Origin: Nafulsella turpanensis ZLM-10
GTDB lineage: Bacteria > Bacteroidota > Bacteroidia > Cytophagales > Cyclobacteriaceae
Length of the DNA stretch: 64,000 nucleotides
NCBI RefSeq assembly: GCF_000346615.1
Contig: NZ_ANNU01000024.1
Location: 52,342 to 116,341, forward strand
Direction of reading: 5' to 3'
Shown: one piece after another, positions 27,363 to 36,177 of the stretch
How positions within the stretch are numbered: position 1 is the first letter of the stretch
Layout of the letters: every line of letters begins with the position of its first letter
The notes under the pieces: generated by a model
Seen by the model: only the letters and a program-made list of their open reading frames with translations
The model's database searches: none
Told to the model about the DNA's origin: nothing
Made by a program: the position numbers and the translations under genes

Positions 27363-27370
27363 TAATTTTG
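27363..27370 (+). promoter_or_regulatory. candidate -7 box for valS
   Basis: TAATTTTG fits TAnnTTTG and would start a leader of about 48 bases before the valS ATG. No convincing -33 element was found. Confidence 0.45.
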
Positions 27371-27424
27371 CATTTTACAGTATCCGGAAGAAAGAATTTT
27401 AGGCCTTTTTATATACAACTCATT

Positions 27425-30049
27425 ATGGCATTAAGTACCAAATATAATCCTGCAGAGGTAGAAGATAAATGGTATCAGTACTGGCTGGCAAATAAGTATT
27501 TCCATTCAGAACCCGATCCGCAGAAAGAGCCATATACCGTGGTGATTCCGCCACCGAACGTGACAGGTGTGCTGCACATGGGCCACATGCTCAACAATAC
27601 CATACAGGATGTACTGGTGCGCAAAGCCCGAATGGAAGGCAAAAATGCCTGCTGGGTACCTGGTACGGACCATGCTTCCATTGCCACCGAGGCCAAAGTA
27701 GTAGCCATGCTAAAGGAGCGGGGTATTAATAAAAATACGCTTACCCGGGAGGAGTTTCTGGAATATGCCTGGGAGTGGACAGAGAAGTATGGGGGAATTA
27801 TACTCGAACAGCTGAAAAAGCTGGGTGCCAGCTGCGACTGGGATCGTACCCGCTTTACCATGGAAGAAAGCATGAGCGCCCAGGTAATTAAGGTGTTTAT
27901 TGACCTCTACAACAAAGGACTGATATATCGCGGCATCCGGATGGTGAACTGGGACCCTGCCGGTAAAACGGCGCTCAGCGACGATGAGGTAATCCACCGC
28001 GAGGTAAACAGCAAGCTCTACCATATCCGCTACAAGATAGAAGATAGCGATGAATATGTAACGATTGCCACCACTCGCCCCGAAACCATTCTGGGCGATA
28101 CTGCTATCTGCGTTAACCCGAACGACAGTCGCTATGAGCACCTGAAAGGGAAAAAAGCTATCGTGCCGCTGATTAATCGTGCCATTCCTATTATTGAAGA
28201 TGAGTATGTGGATATGGAATTCGGTACCGGTGCCTTAAAAGTAACGCCGGCGCACGATGTAAATGACTATGAGCTGGGGCAGAAGCACCGGCTGGAGAGT
28301 ATCGACATCCTGAACGATGATGGTACCCTTAGTAAAGCCGCTCAGTTGTTTGTTGGGGAAGACCGCTTTGTAGTGCGGAAAAAGATTGCCAAGCAGCTTG
28401 ATGAGCAGGGCTTTCTTGTAAAAGAAGAGGACTATAAAACCAGCGTAGGTTTTAGCGAAAGGACCGATGCCGTAATTGAGCCAAAGATTTCCATGCAGTG
28501 GTTCCTGAAAATGGACAAGATTACGGTGCCGGCTCTTGAAAATGTAATGAACGACAGCATTCAGCTGCACCCGCCGAAGTTTAAAAATATGTACCGCAGC
28601 TGGATGGAGAATGTACGCGACTGGTGCATTAGCCGTCAGCTCTGGTGGGGTCAGCAGATTCCCGCCTTTTATCTGCCCAATGGTGAATTTGTGGTAGCCG
28701 AAACCGTAGAGGAGGCGCTTGTGCTGGCTCGCGAGAAATCCGGTAACCGAAACCTGCAGGCAGCGGATCTGCGCCAGGACGAAGATGTGCTGGATACCTG
28801 GTTTAGCAGCTGGCTCTGGCCTATTTCAGTATTCGAAGGAATACTTGATCCGGATAACGAAGAAATCAATTATTACTACCCGACCAATGACCTGGTAACG
28901 GCTCCGGAAATTCTCTTCTTCTGGGTAGCCCGTATGATTATTGCCGGCTATGAGTACCGGGACCAAAAGCCATTTACGAACGTATATTTAACAGGGATTG
29001 TACGCGATAAGCAGGGGCGCAAAATGTCGAAATCCCTCGGCAATTCGCCCGACCCGCTGGAGCTAATGGCACAGTATGGGGCTGATGGCGTTCGTACGGG
29101 TATGTTGTTCTCTTCGCCGGCCGGTAACGACCTGCTGTTCGACGAAAAGTTGTGCGAGCAGGGCCGTAACTTCAACAATAAAATCTGGAACGCCTTCCGC
29201 CTGATTGAAGGATGGGAAGTGAAGGAGCAAAGTGGTGAAGGAAACAATGAAATTGCCATCCGCTGGTTCGAAGACCGCTTTAACCAGGCTCTTGTTGAGC
29301 TGGAAGATCACTTCAGCAAGTTCCGTATATCTGATGCACTTATGACGGTGTATAAGCTGGCATGGGATGATTTCTGCAGCTGGTACCTCGAAATGGTGAA
29401 GCCTCCTTTCGGTGACCCTATCGATAAGGAAACTTATGAAGCCACACTAGACCATCTGGATAAACTGTTGAAGCTCCTGCATCCTTTTATGCCGTTTATT
29501 ACAGAGGAAATCTGGCAGACCATGAAGGAGCGGAAAGATGGAGAGAGTATAAGCATTGAAGCATGGCCAACAGCTGAAAATATTGATGAAGCCTTTTTAC
29601 GCGATGCAGCCAAAGCTTTTGAAGCCGTTACCCAGGTAAGGAACCTGCGGAACAGCAAAGGCCTTTCGCCTAAGGAGGCGCTGGAATTGCAAATAAAAAC
29701 CAAAGAGCCGGGGGTATACCAGCGTTTCGAAGGCATTATTAATAAACTGGCAAATATCAGCAGCCTGAGCTTTACAGAGGAAAAACCAGCCAATGCGGTA
29801 AGTTTTGTAAATGGAGGCGACGAGCTCTATGTGCCTCTCCAGGGAACAATCGACGTAGAAAAGGAGCGCCAGGAGATTGAGAAGGAGCTGGAGTATACCC
29901 GCGGTTTCCTGCTTTCGGTCGATAAAAAGCTGAGCAATGAGCGCTTTGTAAGCGGAGCTCCGGCGCAGGTAGTGGAGGCAGAGAAAAAGAAAAAGGCCGA
30001 TGCCGAAGCTAAAATTAAAGCGCTGGAAGAAAGTTTGGCTTCTCTTTAA
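27425..30049 (+). CDS. valS: valyl-tRNA synthetase
   Basis: ValS charges tRNA-Val. From the ATG at [16 protein letters not shown] the protein has 874 residues, the usual size; the open frame extends 57 codons upstream but that part is unlike the family and contains the promoter. The class I signatures are HMGH (51-54, in [11 protein letters not shown]) and KMSKS (about 533-537), with the CP1 editing domain containing [12 protein letters not shown]. The C-terminal coiled-coil arm (about 810-874) is present. It stands first on the strand, followed 18 bases later by a DUF3703 gene. Confidence 0.97.
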   Translation: MALSTKYNPAEVEDKWYQYWLANKYFHSEPDPQKEPYTVVIPPPNVTGVLHMGHMLNNTIQDVLVRKARMEGKNACWVPGTDHASIATEAKVVAMLKERGINKNTLTREEFLEYAWEWTEKYGGIILEQLKKLGASCDWDRTRFTMEESMSAQVIKVFIDLYNKGLIYRGIRMVNWDPAGKTALSDDEVIHREVNSKLYHIRYKIEDSDEYVTIATTRPETILGDTAICVNPNDSRYEHLKGKKAIVPLINRAIPIIEDEYVDMEFGTGALKVTPAHDVNDYELGQKHRLESIDILNDDGTLSKAAQLFVGEDRFVVRKKIAKQLDEQGFLVKEEDYKTSVGFSERTDAVIEPKISMQWFLKMDKITVPALENVMNDSIQLHPPKFKNMYRSWMENVRDWCISRQLWWGQQIPAFYLPNGEFVVAETVEEALVLAREKSGNRNLQAADLRQDEDVLDTWFSSWLWPISVFEGILDPDNEEINYYYPTNDLVTAPEILFFWVARMIIAGYEYRDQKPFTNVYLTGIVRDKQGRKMSKSLGNSPDPLELMAQYGADGVRTGMLFSSPAGNDLLFDEKLCEQGRNFNNKIWNAFRLIEGWEVKEQSGEGNNEIAIRWFEDRFNQALVELEDHFSKFRISDALMTVYKLAWDDFCSWYLEMVKPPFGDPIDKETYEATLDHLDKLLKLLHPFMPFITEEIWQTMKERKDGESISIEAWPTAENIDEAFLRDAAKAFEAVTQVRNLRNSKGLSPKEALELQIKTKEPGVYQRFEGIINKLANISSLSFTEEKPANAVSFVNGGDELYVPLQGTIDVEKERQEIEKELEYTRGFLLSVDKKLSNERFVSGAPAQVVEAEKKKKADAEAKIKALEESLASL

Positions 30050-30067
30050 ATTTCATTTGCTGTAGAT

Positions 30068-30445
30068 ATGGCTTTGCTGAAGTGCAATACCGTGATGCCG
30101 GCTCGCCTGAAGCCTTTTTATGCGGAAGAGCTTCTGTCATATAGAGTGGCTTTTGCTGCCGGTGATTTACCATTAGCCTGGTATCACCTGGAGCGGGCGC
30201 ACATTATTGGGCAGGCTTATCCATGGGAACATACAAAGGCTCATTGGTTAATGCTGCGCTTTGGATTTTCCATTAAAAGCTGGAAGGAAGTGAGGGGGCA
30301 GGTACTGCGCCTGCTGGTGGGAGGTGTTAAATCTTTTGTAGGTAAAATCCCTGTCGGAAATACAGGCGGAGCCAAGGTGCCGCCGCTACTTTCTATGCCT
30401 CTTCCGCCCGACCTTCAGGCAATATTAGAGCGTAAAATGGATTAG
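30068..30445 (+). CDS. DUF3703 family protein
   Basis: The 125-residue product matches DUF3703 in HLERAHIIGQAYPWEHTKAH and KSFVGKIPVGNTGGAKV, a small family of unknown function with several conserved histidines. The ATG used here could be replaced by the one nine codons downstream (MPARLKPFY), which is closer to how relatives start. It follows valS by 18 bases and may be read through from it. Confidence 0.8.
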   Translation: MALLKCNTVMPARLKPFYAEELLSYRVAFAAGDLPLAWYHLERAHIIGQAYPWEHTKAHWLMLRFGFSIKSWKEVRGQVLRLLVGGVKSFVGKIPVGNTGGAKVPPLLSMPLPPDLQAILERKMD

Positions 30446-30651
30446 AATTTAGTAAAACGCAGTAAATCAGGAGTTATTTGTAATAGAATGTTGGTATTAA
30501 GTAACTGAATTTCAGTTAAATATGCGGGATAGAGGTGGTGTAAGGGTGAAAAATAAGCTAAACCTTACATTGTGATGTATAAGGAGGTTCTTGTTTCCGG
30601 ACGGTCGGCAAATGTACTACCTTGTATCTAAGAAATTTAAACAGGGAAATC
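30446..30651. other. intergenic leader before the 29-residue ORF
   Basis: No gene is visible. A TTG at 30591-30593 and TACCTTG at 30618-30624 loosely resemble a -33/-7 promoter facing the small ORF, but the spacing of 24 is long and the -7 box lacks one T. Confidence 0.4.
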
Positions 30652-30741
30652 ATGAATAAACTATTTGAATCAACAGAAGCAAAATTCTACCGCGTATATT
30701 CTTTTAACCTGAACCAAATGGTAAGGATATATAGCAACTAA
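30652..30741 (+). CDS. candidate 29-residue small protein
   Basis: A short frame encodes MNKLFESTEAKFYRVYSF followed by 11 residues ending RIYSN. It begins at an ATG preceded by AGGGAAATC and ends 30 bases before a strong intrinsic terminator, so the frame, leader and terminator form a compact gene of about 180 bases. The peptide is basic and aromatic-rich, with no membrane segment, and its composition does not look random. It might instead be a leader peptide or the coding remnant of a small RNA. I do not recognise a family. Confidence 0.5.
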   Translation: MNKLFESTEAKFYRVYSFNLNQMVRIYSN

Positions 30742-30771
30742 AATAACTGCCGTTTTTTCTGGTAGATATAT

Positions 30772-30804
30772 AAAAAAGAGCATCGGTAATCGGTGCTCTT
30801 TTTT
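30772..30804 (+). terminator. intrinsic terminator after the small ORF
   Basis: A 14-base stem (AAAAAAGAGCATCG with CGGTGCTCTTTTTT, one G-T pair) around the loop GTAAT ends in a T-run. Confidence 0.85.
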
Positions 30805-30913
30805 ATTTGCCCCTTTAGTAAGGGTAGGTTCATTTTTTTTATACTGAAAGATAATGAGCAGCCTTCTTCTTCCCCGGGATTAGCGGAGAAGAGAAGACAG
30901 CCTGTAATTGCTG

Positions 30914-31537
30914 CTACTCATTCTTCAGTTTTAATTTTAAAGGTGCGTAGCCAATACTCTGAAAGCCAATAATCCCATACACTGTTTCACCCACTTCAAT
31001 AACCTGGTTTGCCAGGTTATATTCCAGTAGTTCCCTCTTGAATTTATTGTTGGCGTTGGCGGCCATTCCCATGTTTAGGGCTGTAATTCCAGGGCCAAGT
31101 ACATAGCCGATTTCGGTAGTGGTAACATCTCCGGTATTGTTGGAGGTGTATAGCTTCATGGGCGTAAGAAGGAGGTAGAGCAGGTAAATAGGCACTCCCT
31201 GCTTAAGCTTGCTGTGGATGTAGTCCGGCTCTAATAAATAAACAGATTGATGGCCGGAAGTAATTTCAAAATCTTCCGGAAAGAAAAGCGGCCGCTCAGT
31301 ATTATTCGTGATCTTAACGGCTACTACTCTTAATCCTTTTTTGTCTTCTTTCTTTGCATATTTTTTGTTCCCTTTCTCTCTCAGTACATCATAGCGATAA
31401 GAGAACGCCAGCTCGTCTGTGTTTTCTGTAGAATTAAAATAGTTAGAAGGAGGGTGTGTGGAATGATAGCTGGAGGCGCATCCTGTGGAAAAAAGGGTTC
31501 CTGCAAACAGGCTGAGGAGTAGTAGAAAGTGTTTCAT
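30914..31537 (-). CDS. hypothetical lipoprotein
   Basis: The 207-residue product has a lipoprotein signal (MKHFLLLLSLFAGTLFSTGC) with lipidated Cys20. The mature domain alternates polar and hydrophobic strands (VVAVKITNNTERPLFFPEDFEI), a pattern seen in envelope beta-sandwich lipoproteins, and has one hydrophobic stretch, QGVPIYLLYLLLTPMKLY. No family is recognised. It is monocistronic, with a well-spaced promoter just upstream. Confidence 0.75.
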   Translation of the reverse strand: MKHFLLLLSLFAGTLFSTGCASSYHSTHPPSNYFNSTENTDELAFSYRYDVLREKGNKKYAKKEDKKGLRVVAVKITNNTERPLFFPEDFEITSGHQSVYLLEPDYIHSKLKQGVPIYLLYLLLTPMKLYTSNNTGDVTTTEIGYVLGPGITALNMGMAANANNKFKRELLEYNLANQVIEVGETVYGIIGFQSIGYAPLKLKLKNE

Positions 31538-31573
31538 TAGTTACTTTTAGCGTTTAAAATTGGAGTGAAACGT

Positions 31574-31604
31574 CAAAAGTAAACCAGCAAACTCTTATAA
31601 ACAA
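31574..31604 (-). promoter_or_regulatory. promoter of the hypothetical lipoprotein
   Basis: On the minus strand TTG (31604-31602), a 20-base spacer and TACTTTTG (31581-31574) give one of the best Bacteroidota-type promoters in the window, 36 bases before the ATG. Confidence 0.6.
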
Positions 31605-31792
31605 TATATTTTTTTTATTTATTCCTATTTAAGGAGAGCAGGAAGTTGAAGTGATTTGAAGATTTCTGCTTGACTGGTTTAGTTAGAGCTGGTCTGGCAA
31701 CATTGCTTTTCCCCAATACTCCATTATTTGAGGATGATAATGGAAGAAGGTGCTTTCATAATAATGCTCCACGGGATGAAGGAGCAAAAAAA
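31605..31792. other. A/T-rich intergenic region without a supported gene
   Basis: A 75-codon rightward frame runs through here but overlaps a terminator and the small membrane-protein gene on the other strand, so I do not call it. Nothing else is visible. Confidence 0.6.
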
Positions 31793-31818
31793 AAGCTATA
31801 CAACAAATTGTATAGCTT
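31793..31818 (-). terminator. terminator of the small membrane-protein gene
   Basis: An 11-base perfect stem (AAGCTATACAA/TTGTATAGCTT) with the loop CAAA precedes, on the minus strand, a run of nine T residues. Confidence 0.8.
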
Positions 31819-31845
31819 AAATATTTTTACCCTTTTGGTAGAATA

Positions 31846-32058
31846 TTACGACTTCAAGTCAAAGCTGCTCTGTCCTTTTCTCCAGTTGGGAACCTGAACG
31901 GTAAAAAGCACTAGTGTAATAATTGGTGCTATAAATGAAAAAACAAGCCAGCTAATCCGTTCATATACACGAAGTTTGGTGCTTCGGTTGATCAGGAAAA
32001 CCATCGCAACCATTGCCGGGATATTCAGGATGATGAAGAGGATAGTTAAAAAGTCCAT
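31846..32058 (-). CDS. small two-helix membrane protein
   Basis: The 70-residue product has two membrane segments (about 3-23 and 36-55) separated by a short basic loop (INRSTKLRVYERIS) and a polar tail. The layout recalls the PLDc_N-type small membrane proteins, but similarity is too weak to assign. It lies downstream of the alpha/beta hydrolase (25-base gap, same strand) and is followed by a clear terminator, which supports it as a real last gene of that unit. Confidence 0.65.
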   Translation of the reverse strand: MDFLTILFIILNIPAMVAMVFLINRSTKLRVYERISWLVFSFIAPIITLVLFTVQVPNWRKGQSSFDLKS

Positions 32059-32083
32059 ACTGGTAGAAAAGTTTAGATGTAAT

Positions 32084-32947
32084 TTAAATAACTTTTTTCA
32101 AAAATTCAAGTGTTCGCCGGGCCACTATTTGGCTATCTGGGGGTAATACGGAATTTTCATAAGGATGTTTCGCTCCAAAGGTATGATTTGCATTCTCCAC
32201 CAGAAATAATTCAGCATCGGGTTTCCATCGCTTCATTTCTTCGGCCATTTGGTAAGGCAGGGTTTCGTCGGCAGTGCCATGTATCAGCAGGAGGGGCTGT
32301 TCCATATTTGCAACGGCAGTAGGGATATCCAGGCGTTCCTTATTATCTGTAAAGTCTTCCGCCAGCTGAAAGTAAAGCGGCATCTGCTGGTTAGTGCGGG
32401 AATTGTAAATGTACTGCACCCCCTTCTTTCTCCAGTCCTCGATAAACTCTTCCGGCCATCGTTTGCTCAGGTCGTGTATACCTGCCCAGCTAACGCATGC
32501 TTTTACCCTCGGGTCTTCGGCCGTTTTTAACATGGCCAGGCCTCCTCCACGGCTATGGCCAATCAGGCTAAGCCTGCTGAAGTCCATTTCGCCGGCTGGT
32601 ATTGCTGACTCTCCCTTTTCCAGGTGGTCGAGGAGGGTGTCAAGGTCGTCCAGCTCAATGCTGAAGTTGTTCTGGCCAAAGGCCTCCAGGTCAGCAAAGT
32701 CCATTGGTTTTTCGGGGGTCGTGCCATTGTGCGAAAGATTTAGCTTGATATAAACAAAGCCTTCCTGCGCAAAGGAATCGGCAATAAGATTGAAATGCCC
32801 CCAGTCTTTAAAGCCTTTGAAGCCATGAATAAAAATAATGACCGGTTTTGCTACTCCATTGGGCAGGAAGCGGGCATCATATATAAAAGGGCGCCGGCCA
32901 TGCGGCGAGTGAAGACGAGTATTAGGTATAAATTGTAATTTTTCCAT
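32084..32947 (-). CDS. alpha/beta hydrolase
   Basis: The 287-residue protein has an alpha/beta-hydrolase fold: oxyanion segment IIFIHGFKGFKDWG, nucleophile elbow GHSRGG (Ser132), acid in LLIHGTADETLPYQM, and histidine in NANHTFGAKHP. There is no signal peptide. The layout is that of the dienelactone-hydrolase/acyl-peptidase branch, and the substrate is unknown. It is divergent from the polyprenyl synthase and probably co-transcribed with the small membrane protein downstream. Confidence 0.88.
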   Translation of the reverse strand: MEKLQFIPNTRLHSPHGRRPFIYDARFLPNGVAKPVIIFIHGFKGFKDWGHFNLIADSFAQEGFVYIKLNLSHNGTTPEKPMDFADLEAFGQNNFSIELDDLDTLLDHLEKGESAIPAGEMDFSRLSLIGHSRGGGLAMLKTAEDPRVKACVSWAGIHDLSKRWPEEFIEDWRKKGVQYIYNSRTNQQMPLYFQLAEDFTDNKERLDIPTAVANMEQPLLLIHGTADETLPYQMAEEMKRWKPDAELFLVENANHTFGAKHPYENSVLPPDSQIVARRTLEFLKKVI

Positions 32948-32974
32948 ATACTACAAATAAATAAAAAATTAACC

Positions 32975-33007
32975 TTTTGTTTTGCTTCCGGATAGGTCGT
33001 ATACTTG
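32975..33007 (+). promoter_or_regulatory. promoter of the polyprenyl synthase
   Basis: TTTTG (32975-32979), a 20-base spacer and TATACTTG (33000-33007, one mismatch) precede the ATG by 11 bases, giving a nearly leaderless message. Confidence 0.5.
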
Positions 33008-33018
33008 TATCCGCATCC

Positions 33019-33996
33019 ATGACAAGCTCATTAAAAGAAATACAGGCCCCTATTGCTATCGAAATGCAGGACTTCGAGAAGAAGTTCCGTTCGTTTATGC
33101 GAACAAGGGTGCTGCTGCTCGATAAGATAATGAGCTACATTGTTAAGCGAAAAGGAAAGCAAATGCGGCCGATGTTTGTATTCCTGACTGCCGGGATGGC
33201 AGGTGGGGAAATAAAAGAAGCCACTTTTCGCGGAGCTGCCCTTATTGAACTGCTGCATACGGCCACTCTTGTACACGACGATGTGGTAGACGATGCCTAT
33301 CAGCGCCGGGGCTTTTTTTCCGTAAATGCACTCTGGAAAAATAAGATTGCCGTTCTGGTGGGCGATTACCTGCTTTCGAGAGGGCTGTTGCTCTCAGTAG
33401 ACCATGGAGATTTCGACTTACTCCGGATAGTTTCGCAGGCTGTGCGCGAAATGAGCGAAGGTGAGCTGCTGCAGATCGAAAAGGCCCGGCAGCTCGATAT
33501 CACCGAAGATGTTTACTACGATATTATTGGAAAGAAAACAGCCAGCCTCATCGCCTCCTGCTGTGCTGTAGGGGCAGCCTCGGTAGGGGCAGCTGCCGAA
33601 ACCATTGACCAGATGCGCCTGTTTGGCGAAAAGGTGGGAATGGCCTTCCAGATAAAGGATGACCTGTTCGATTATGGTAATGATGAAATAGGGAAGCCTT
33701 TGGGAATTGATATTAAGGAACGGAAAATGACATTGCCGCTTATTTATGCCCTCAATCATGCTAAATGGTTTGATAAGCGGCGAATCATCTATATGGTACG
33801 TAACCAGAGCCATAAGCCGCAAAAAGTACAGGAGGTAATTGCCTTTGTAAAAAAATCCGGAGGTCTGGAATATGCTACCCGGGTGATGGAGCGCTATTAC
33901 GCCGAAGCAATGGATCTGTTGAAAAGTTTCCCCGATTCATCTTATAAAACATCCTTACAGCAAATGGTGCAATATACCATTGAGCGGAACAAGTAG
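33019..33996 (+). CDS. trans-polyprenyl diphosphate synthase
   Basis: The 325-residue enzyme builds long isoprenoid chains, most likely for the menaquinone side chain. The two aspartate-rich motifs are DDVVD (87-91) and DDLFD (214-218), each followed by the usual basic residues; Ala five residues ahead of the first motif fits a long-chain product. I start at MTSSLKEIQ because the upstream 14 codons coincide with the promoter. It is monocistronic. The exact chain length is not readable. Confidence 0.92.
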   Translation: MTSSLKEIQAPIAIEMQDFEKKFRSFMRTRVLLLDKIMSYIVKRKGKQMRPMFVFLTAGMAGGEIKEATFRGAALIELLHTATLVHDDVVDDAYQRRGFFSVNALWKNKIAVLVGDYLLSRGLLLSVDHGDFDLLRIVSQAVREMSEGELLQIEKARQLDITEDVYYDIIGKKTASLIASCCAVGAASVGAAAETIDQMRLFGEKVGMAFQIKDDLFDYGNDEIGKPLGIDIKERKMTLPLIYALNHAKWFDKRRIIYMVRNQSHKPQKVQEVIAFVKKSGGLEYATRVMERYYAEAMDLLKSFPDSSYKTSLQQMVQYTIERNK

Positions 33997-34250
33997 ACCA
34001 GCTCCTCCTGCAGTTTTTCTCTAATTCTTTTCTGAAAAGAAACAGCAGCCCTTATTTTTCTTTCTAAGGTGTTCGGTGGGTGGTAATTAAGTTTGGGAAA
34101 ACCTCTTCGAGTGCGCTGCCGTTATTTAAGTGTCGGCTAATAGGGTTTCGCCTTTTAAAGAAGCTCGAAAAAGAAAAGGGGGAATTCTCGTGGAGATTTC
34201 CTGCTTCCGCACTTTCCGCCAGTAGAAAAGGACGGAAGCAGGAGAAATAA
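33997..34250. other. intergenic region with a hairpin
   Basis: No gene is visible. CCTGCTTCCG (34200-34209) pairs with CGGAAGCAGG (34233-34242), close to the stop of the TlpA-like gene; no T-run follows, so its role as a terminator is uncertain. Confidence 0.4.
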
Positions 34251-35498
34251 TTATTCTGCCAGCAGCTTATCTGTAAAGAGGTTGAACTCTTCTACAAAAC
34301 GAGTATAATATTCGCCAGTGCCTGGTCCGCTGAAGCCGGTATGGATTTTACGAACATTTCCTTCTTTATCGATAAAGATGGTGGTAGGGAAGGACATTAC
34401 ATGGTTGAGCATGGGGAGGGTTTTGGCGGCGGCTTCCTTATCTGCGGTGCCGGCAATGAGAAAATCATAGCCAACGTCGAGCCTGTCCACCATCCGCTGC
34501 ACCCGGTTGCGTGCGTATTCGAAGTCGTCCTTCTTTTCATAGGCCAGGCCTATAATTTCAACTCCTCTGTCTTTGTTCTTGCGGTACCAATCGGCCAGAA
34601 AAATGGTTTCATCCATGCAGTTGGGGCACCAGGTGCCAAATAGTTGTACTATCACCACCTTGTCTTTGTAGGCGGAATCATCCAGGGAAACCATTTCTCC
34701 CTCCAGGTTCGGAAATTCAAATGCCAGCTCATCATAACCTTCTTTTAGGTGCGTAAGGCTGTTAGGATCAGGGAGGCTGGCGGAAGAATCTCTCCGGGCT
34801 ATCCATTTTTCGTTCCAGCTTTTGCCGCTCCAAAAGGTGCCGCTGATCTGGTCCTTATTTTCTTTGTCAATAGTGCCTTTGAACAGGAAGGCATGCTCGC
34901 CGTCAAAAGCACTTAACTGGAGCTGATTCCCGTCCACATTTCCCTCCAGGTACCTGTAGTCGCCGGTAGGGGTAAGGAAGGTGCCACTCAGCTGTTCTCC
35001 ATTCTGTTCGAATATACCTACCGCTTTGGTAGTGTCGTTGCCATCTTCTCCTAACAGCTTTACTGCCCATTTGCCACTCACATCTGCAATAGGTGCTTTG
35101 GCGGGTTCCGGAAAGCGGAAAGTGTCGCGGGTGGCGGTAAAAGGAAGTTCATAATCTTCTGCATAATTCTTTTTCCAGATTCCTTTCATGCTCCCACTTT
35201 CTACCACTGCTCTTAATTCAGTGTCAAAAATATGCATGGGCATTAGCAAAGTGTCTCCCTGCCATTGCAGTTCATTTACTTCGAGTATTTCTTCGCCATT
35301 CAGGATTTTCATTCGTAAATCCTCTCCCGACCCTGTTATTTCAAAATTAAAAGGCATTTCCTGTTCCTGCAGGTGGATGAGTCCCCGCCAATAGCCCGTC
35401 ACCCCATCTTTCTCCAGGAGTGTTTCTGCGCTTTTTTCGCTTGAGCAGGCACTCATAAACAGTGTGGCCAGTATGAGGCTCCCAATTAATCTATACAT
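34251..35498 (-). CDS. TlpA-type thioredoxin-fold lipoprotein
   Basis: The 415-residue product starts with a lipoprotein signal (MYRLIGSLILATLFMSAC, Cys18). A beta-rich domain of about 230 residues follows, then a thioredoxin-like domain from about residue 255 with the CxxC redox pair in GTWCPNCMDE and the cis-proline region FPTTIFIDKEG. Such TlpA/ResA-like proteins reduce or isomerise disulfides in the envelope, for example in cytochrome c maturation, and this N-terminal domain plus thioredoxin combination is frequent in Bacteroidota. It is monocistronic with a consensus -7 box upstream. Confidence 0.9.
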   Translation of the reverse strand: MYRLIGSLILATLFMSACSSEKSAETLLEKDGVTGYWRGLIHLQEQEMPFNFEITGSGEDLRMKILNGEEILEVNELQWQGDTLLMPMHIFDTELRAVVESGSMKGIWKKNYAEDYELPFTATRDTFRFPEPAKAPIADVSGKWAVKLLGEDGNDTTKAVGIFEQNGEQLSGTFLTPTGDYRYLEGNVDGNQLQLSAFDGEHAFLFKGTIDKENKDQISGTFWSGKSWNEKWIARRDSSASLPDPNSLTHLKEGYDELAFEFPNLEGEMVSLDDSAYKDKVVIVQLFGTWCPNCMDETIFLADWYRKNKDRGVEIIGLAYEKKDDFEYARNRVQRMVDRLDVGYDFLIAGTADKEAAAKTLPMLNHVMSFPTTIFIDKEGNVRKIHTGFSGPGTGEYYTRFVEEFNLFTDKLLAE

Positions 35499-35524
35499 TT
35501 TTTAATTTTTTTATCGTGGAAGAA

Positions 35525-35532
35525 CAAACTTA
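35525..35532 (-). promoter_or_regulatory. candidate -7 box for the TlpA-like gene
   Basis: The minus strand reads TAAGTTTG, an exact TAnnTTTG match, 26 bases ahead of the ATG. Confidence 0.5.
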
Positions 35533-36092
35533 GTAATTCCTGTTGAATTTTAGGTCCTATTTTCTTTTCCATTCTCCTTCTTCAGTCTCTCTGGTGGCAA
35601 CATTATGTAAAGTGGAGGAGGAGTTAAGTGAGTTTAAGGCTTTTAAGGAGAGGGATTTGGCTTAGTTTGTGTTTAATCAGTTTGTGCGGAAAAATCGAAA
35701 AATGTTAAACAAAAAAAAAGTGGAGTTGGTTTGTCCACATTTTCGGTGTGGAAAACTAAATGTTTTGTAATTAATGTACTGGTAATCAGCTTATTGTATT
35801 TGGGCTAATATTGCATTTCAGGAATGTAGCGAATATGAACACCCTCTTTCTCCCACTTCTTACCACCCTAATAAGTTCTTCCTCCTTATTTAAAAAAATA
35901 AGTGATTTCTATTTAGGAATTATTCTGGAAATAAATTTTGATTTTGCCTCTTTTGAGCTTAAATACTTAGGTTTTTGGTAATATTTGGCTAATGTTTTTA
36001 TGATTTTGTATGTTCTTTTGCCCAATAATTTGATGGCATTTTTAAGGGGTAAAAAGGTGATTTTCAGCATTTCATTAAAATATTTTAAGAAA
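35533..36092. other. long A/T-rich gap upstream of the dcw cluster
   Basis: I see no supported gene in this unusually long gap. A hairpin CCACA-loop-TGTGG at 35735-35751 is flanked by two DnaA-box-like sites. The rest is A/T-rich with no clear coding signal; a 60-codon frame near 35985 is not supported. Confidence 0.6.
35731..35755. promoter_or_regulatory. pair of divergent DnaA-box-like sites
   Basis: TTGTCCACA (35731-35739) is one base from TTATCCACA. On the other strand TTTTCCACA (35755-35747) fits the looser TTWTNCACA form. They face each other around a short spacer. Confidence 0.4.
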
Positions 36093-36120
36093 GTGGTTGA
36101 AAGTGGGAGATTGTGGATAA
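36093..36120 (+). promoter_or_regulatory. candidate MraZ operator overlapping a DnaA box
   Basis: GTGG occurs at 36093, 36103 and 36113, exactly 10 bp apart, matching the spaced TGGG/GTGG direct repeats bound by MraZ in other bacteria. The third repeat lies inside TGTGGATAA (36112-36120), the complement of the consensus DnaA box TTATCCACA. The array is about 58 bases ahead of the mraZ ATG. Confidence 0.7.
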
Positions 36121-36138
36121 ATATGTTTTTTAATTTTT

Positions 36139-36146
36139 TAGATTTG
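36139..36146 (+). promoter_or_regulatory. -7 box of the dcw cluster promoter
   Basis: TAGATTTG matches TAnnTTTG and lies 31 bases ahead of the mraZ ATG, just downstream of the GTGG repeats, as expected for autorepression by MraZ. Confidence 0.65.
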
Positions 36147-36177
36147 CAAGAGTACCTGTTTGAATGAACCCTGTTTC

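Noticed and set aside
27254..27424. 57-codon N-terminal extension of valS
   Set aside because: It contains the -7 box and is unlike any valyl-tRNA synthetase N-terminus; the ATG at 27425 matches the family.
31670..31897. 75-codon rightward frame
   Set aside because: It runs through a terminator hairpin and into the opposite-strand membrane-protein gene, and its composition is unlike a real protein.
35985..36167. 60-codon frame upstream of mraZ
   Set aside because: It overlaps the GTGG operator and promoter and reads as A/T-rich noise.
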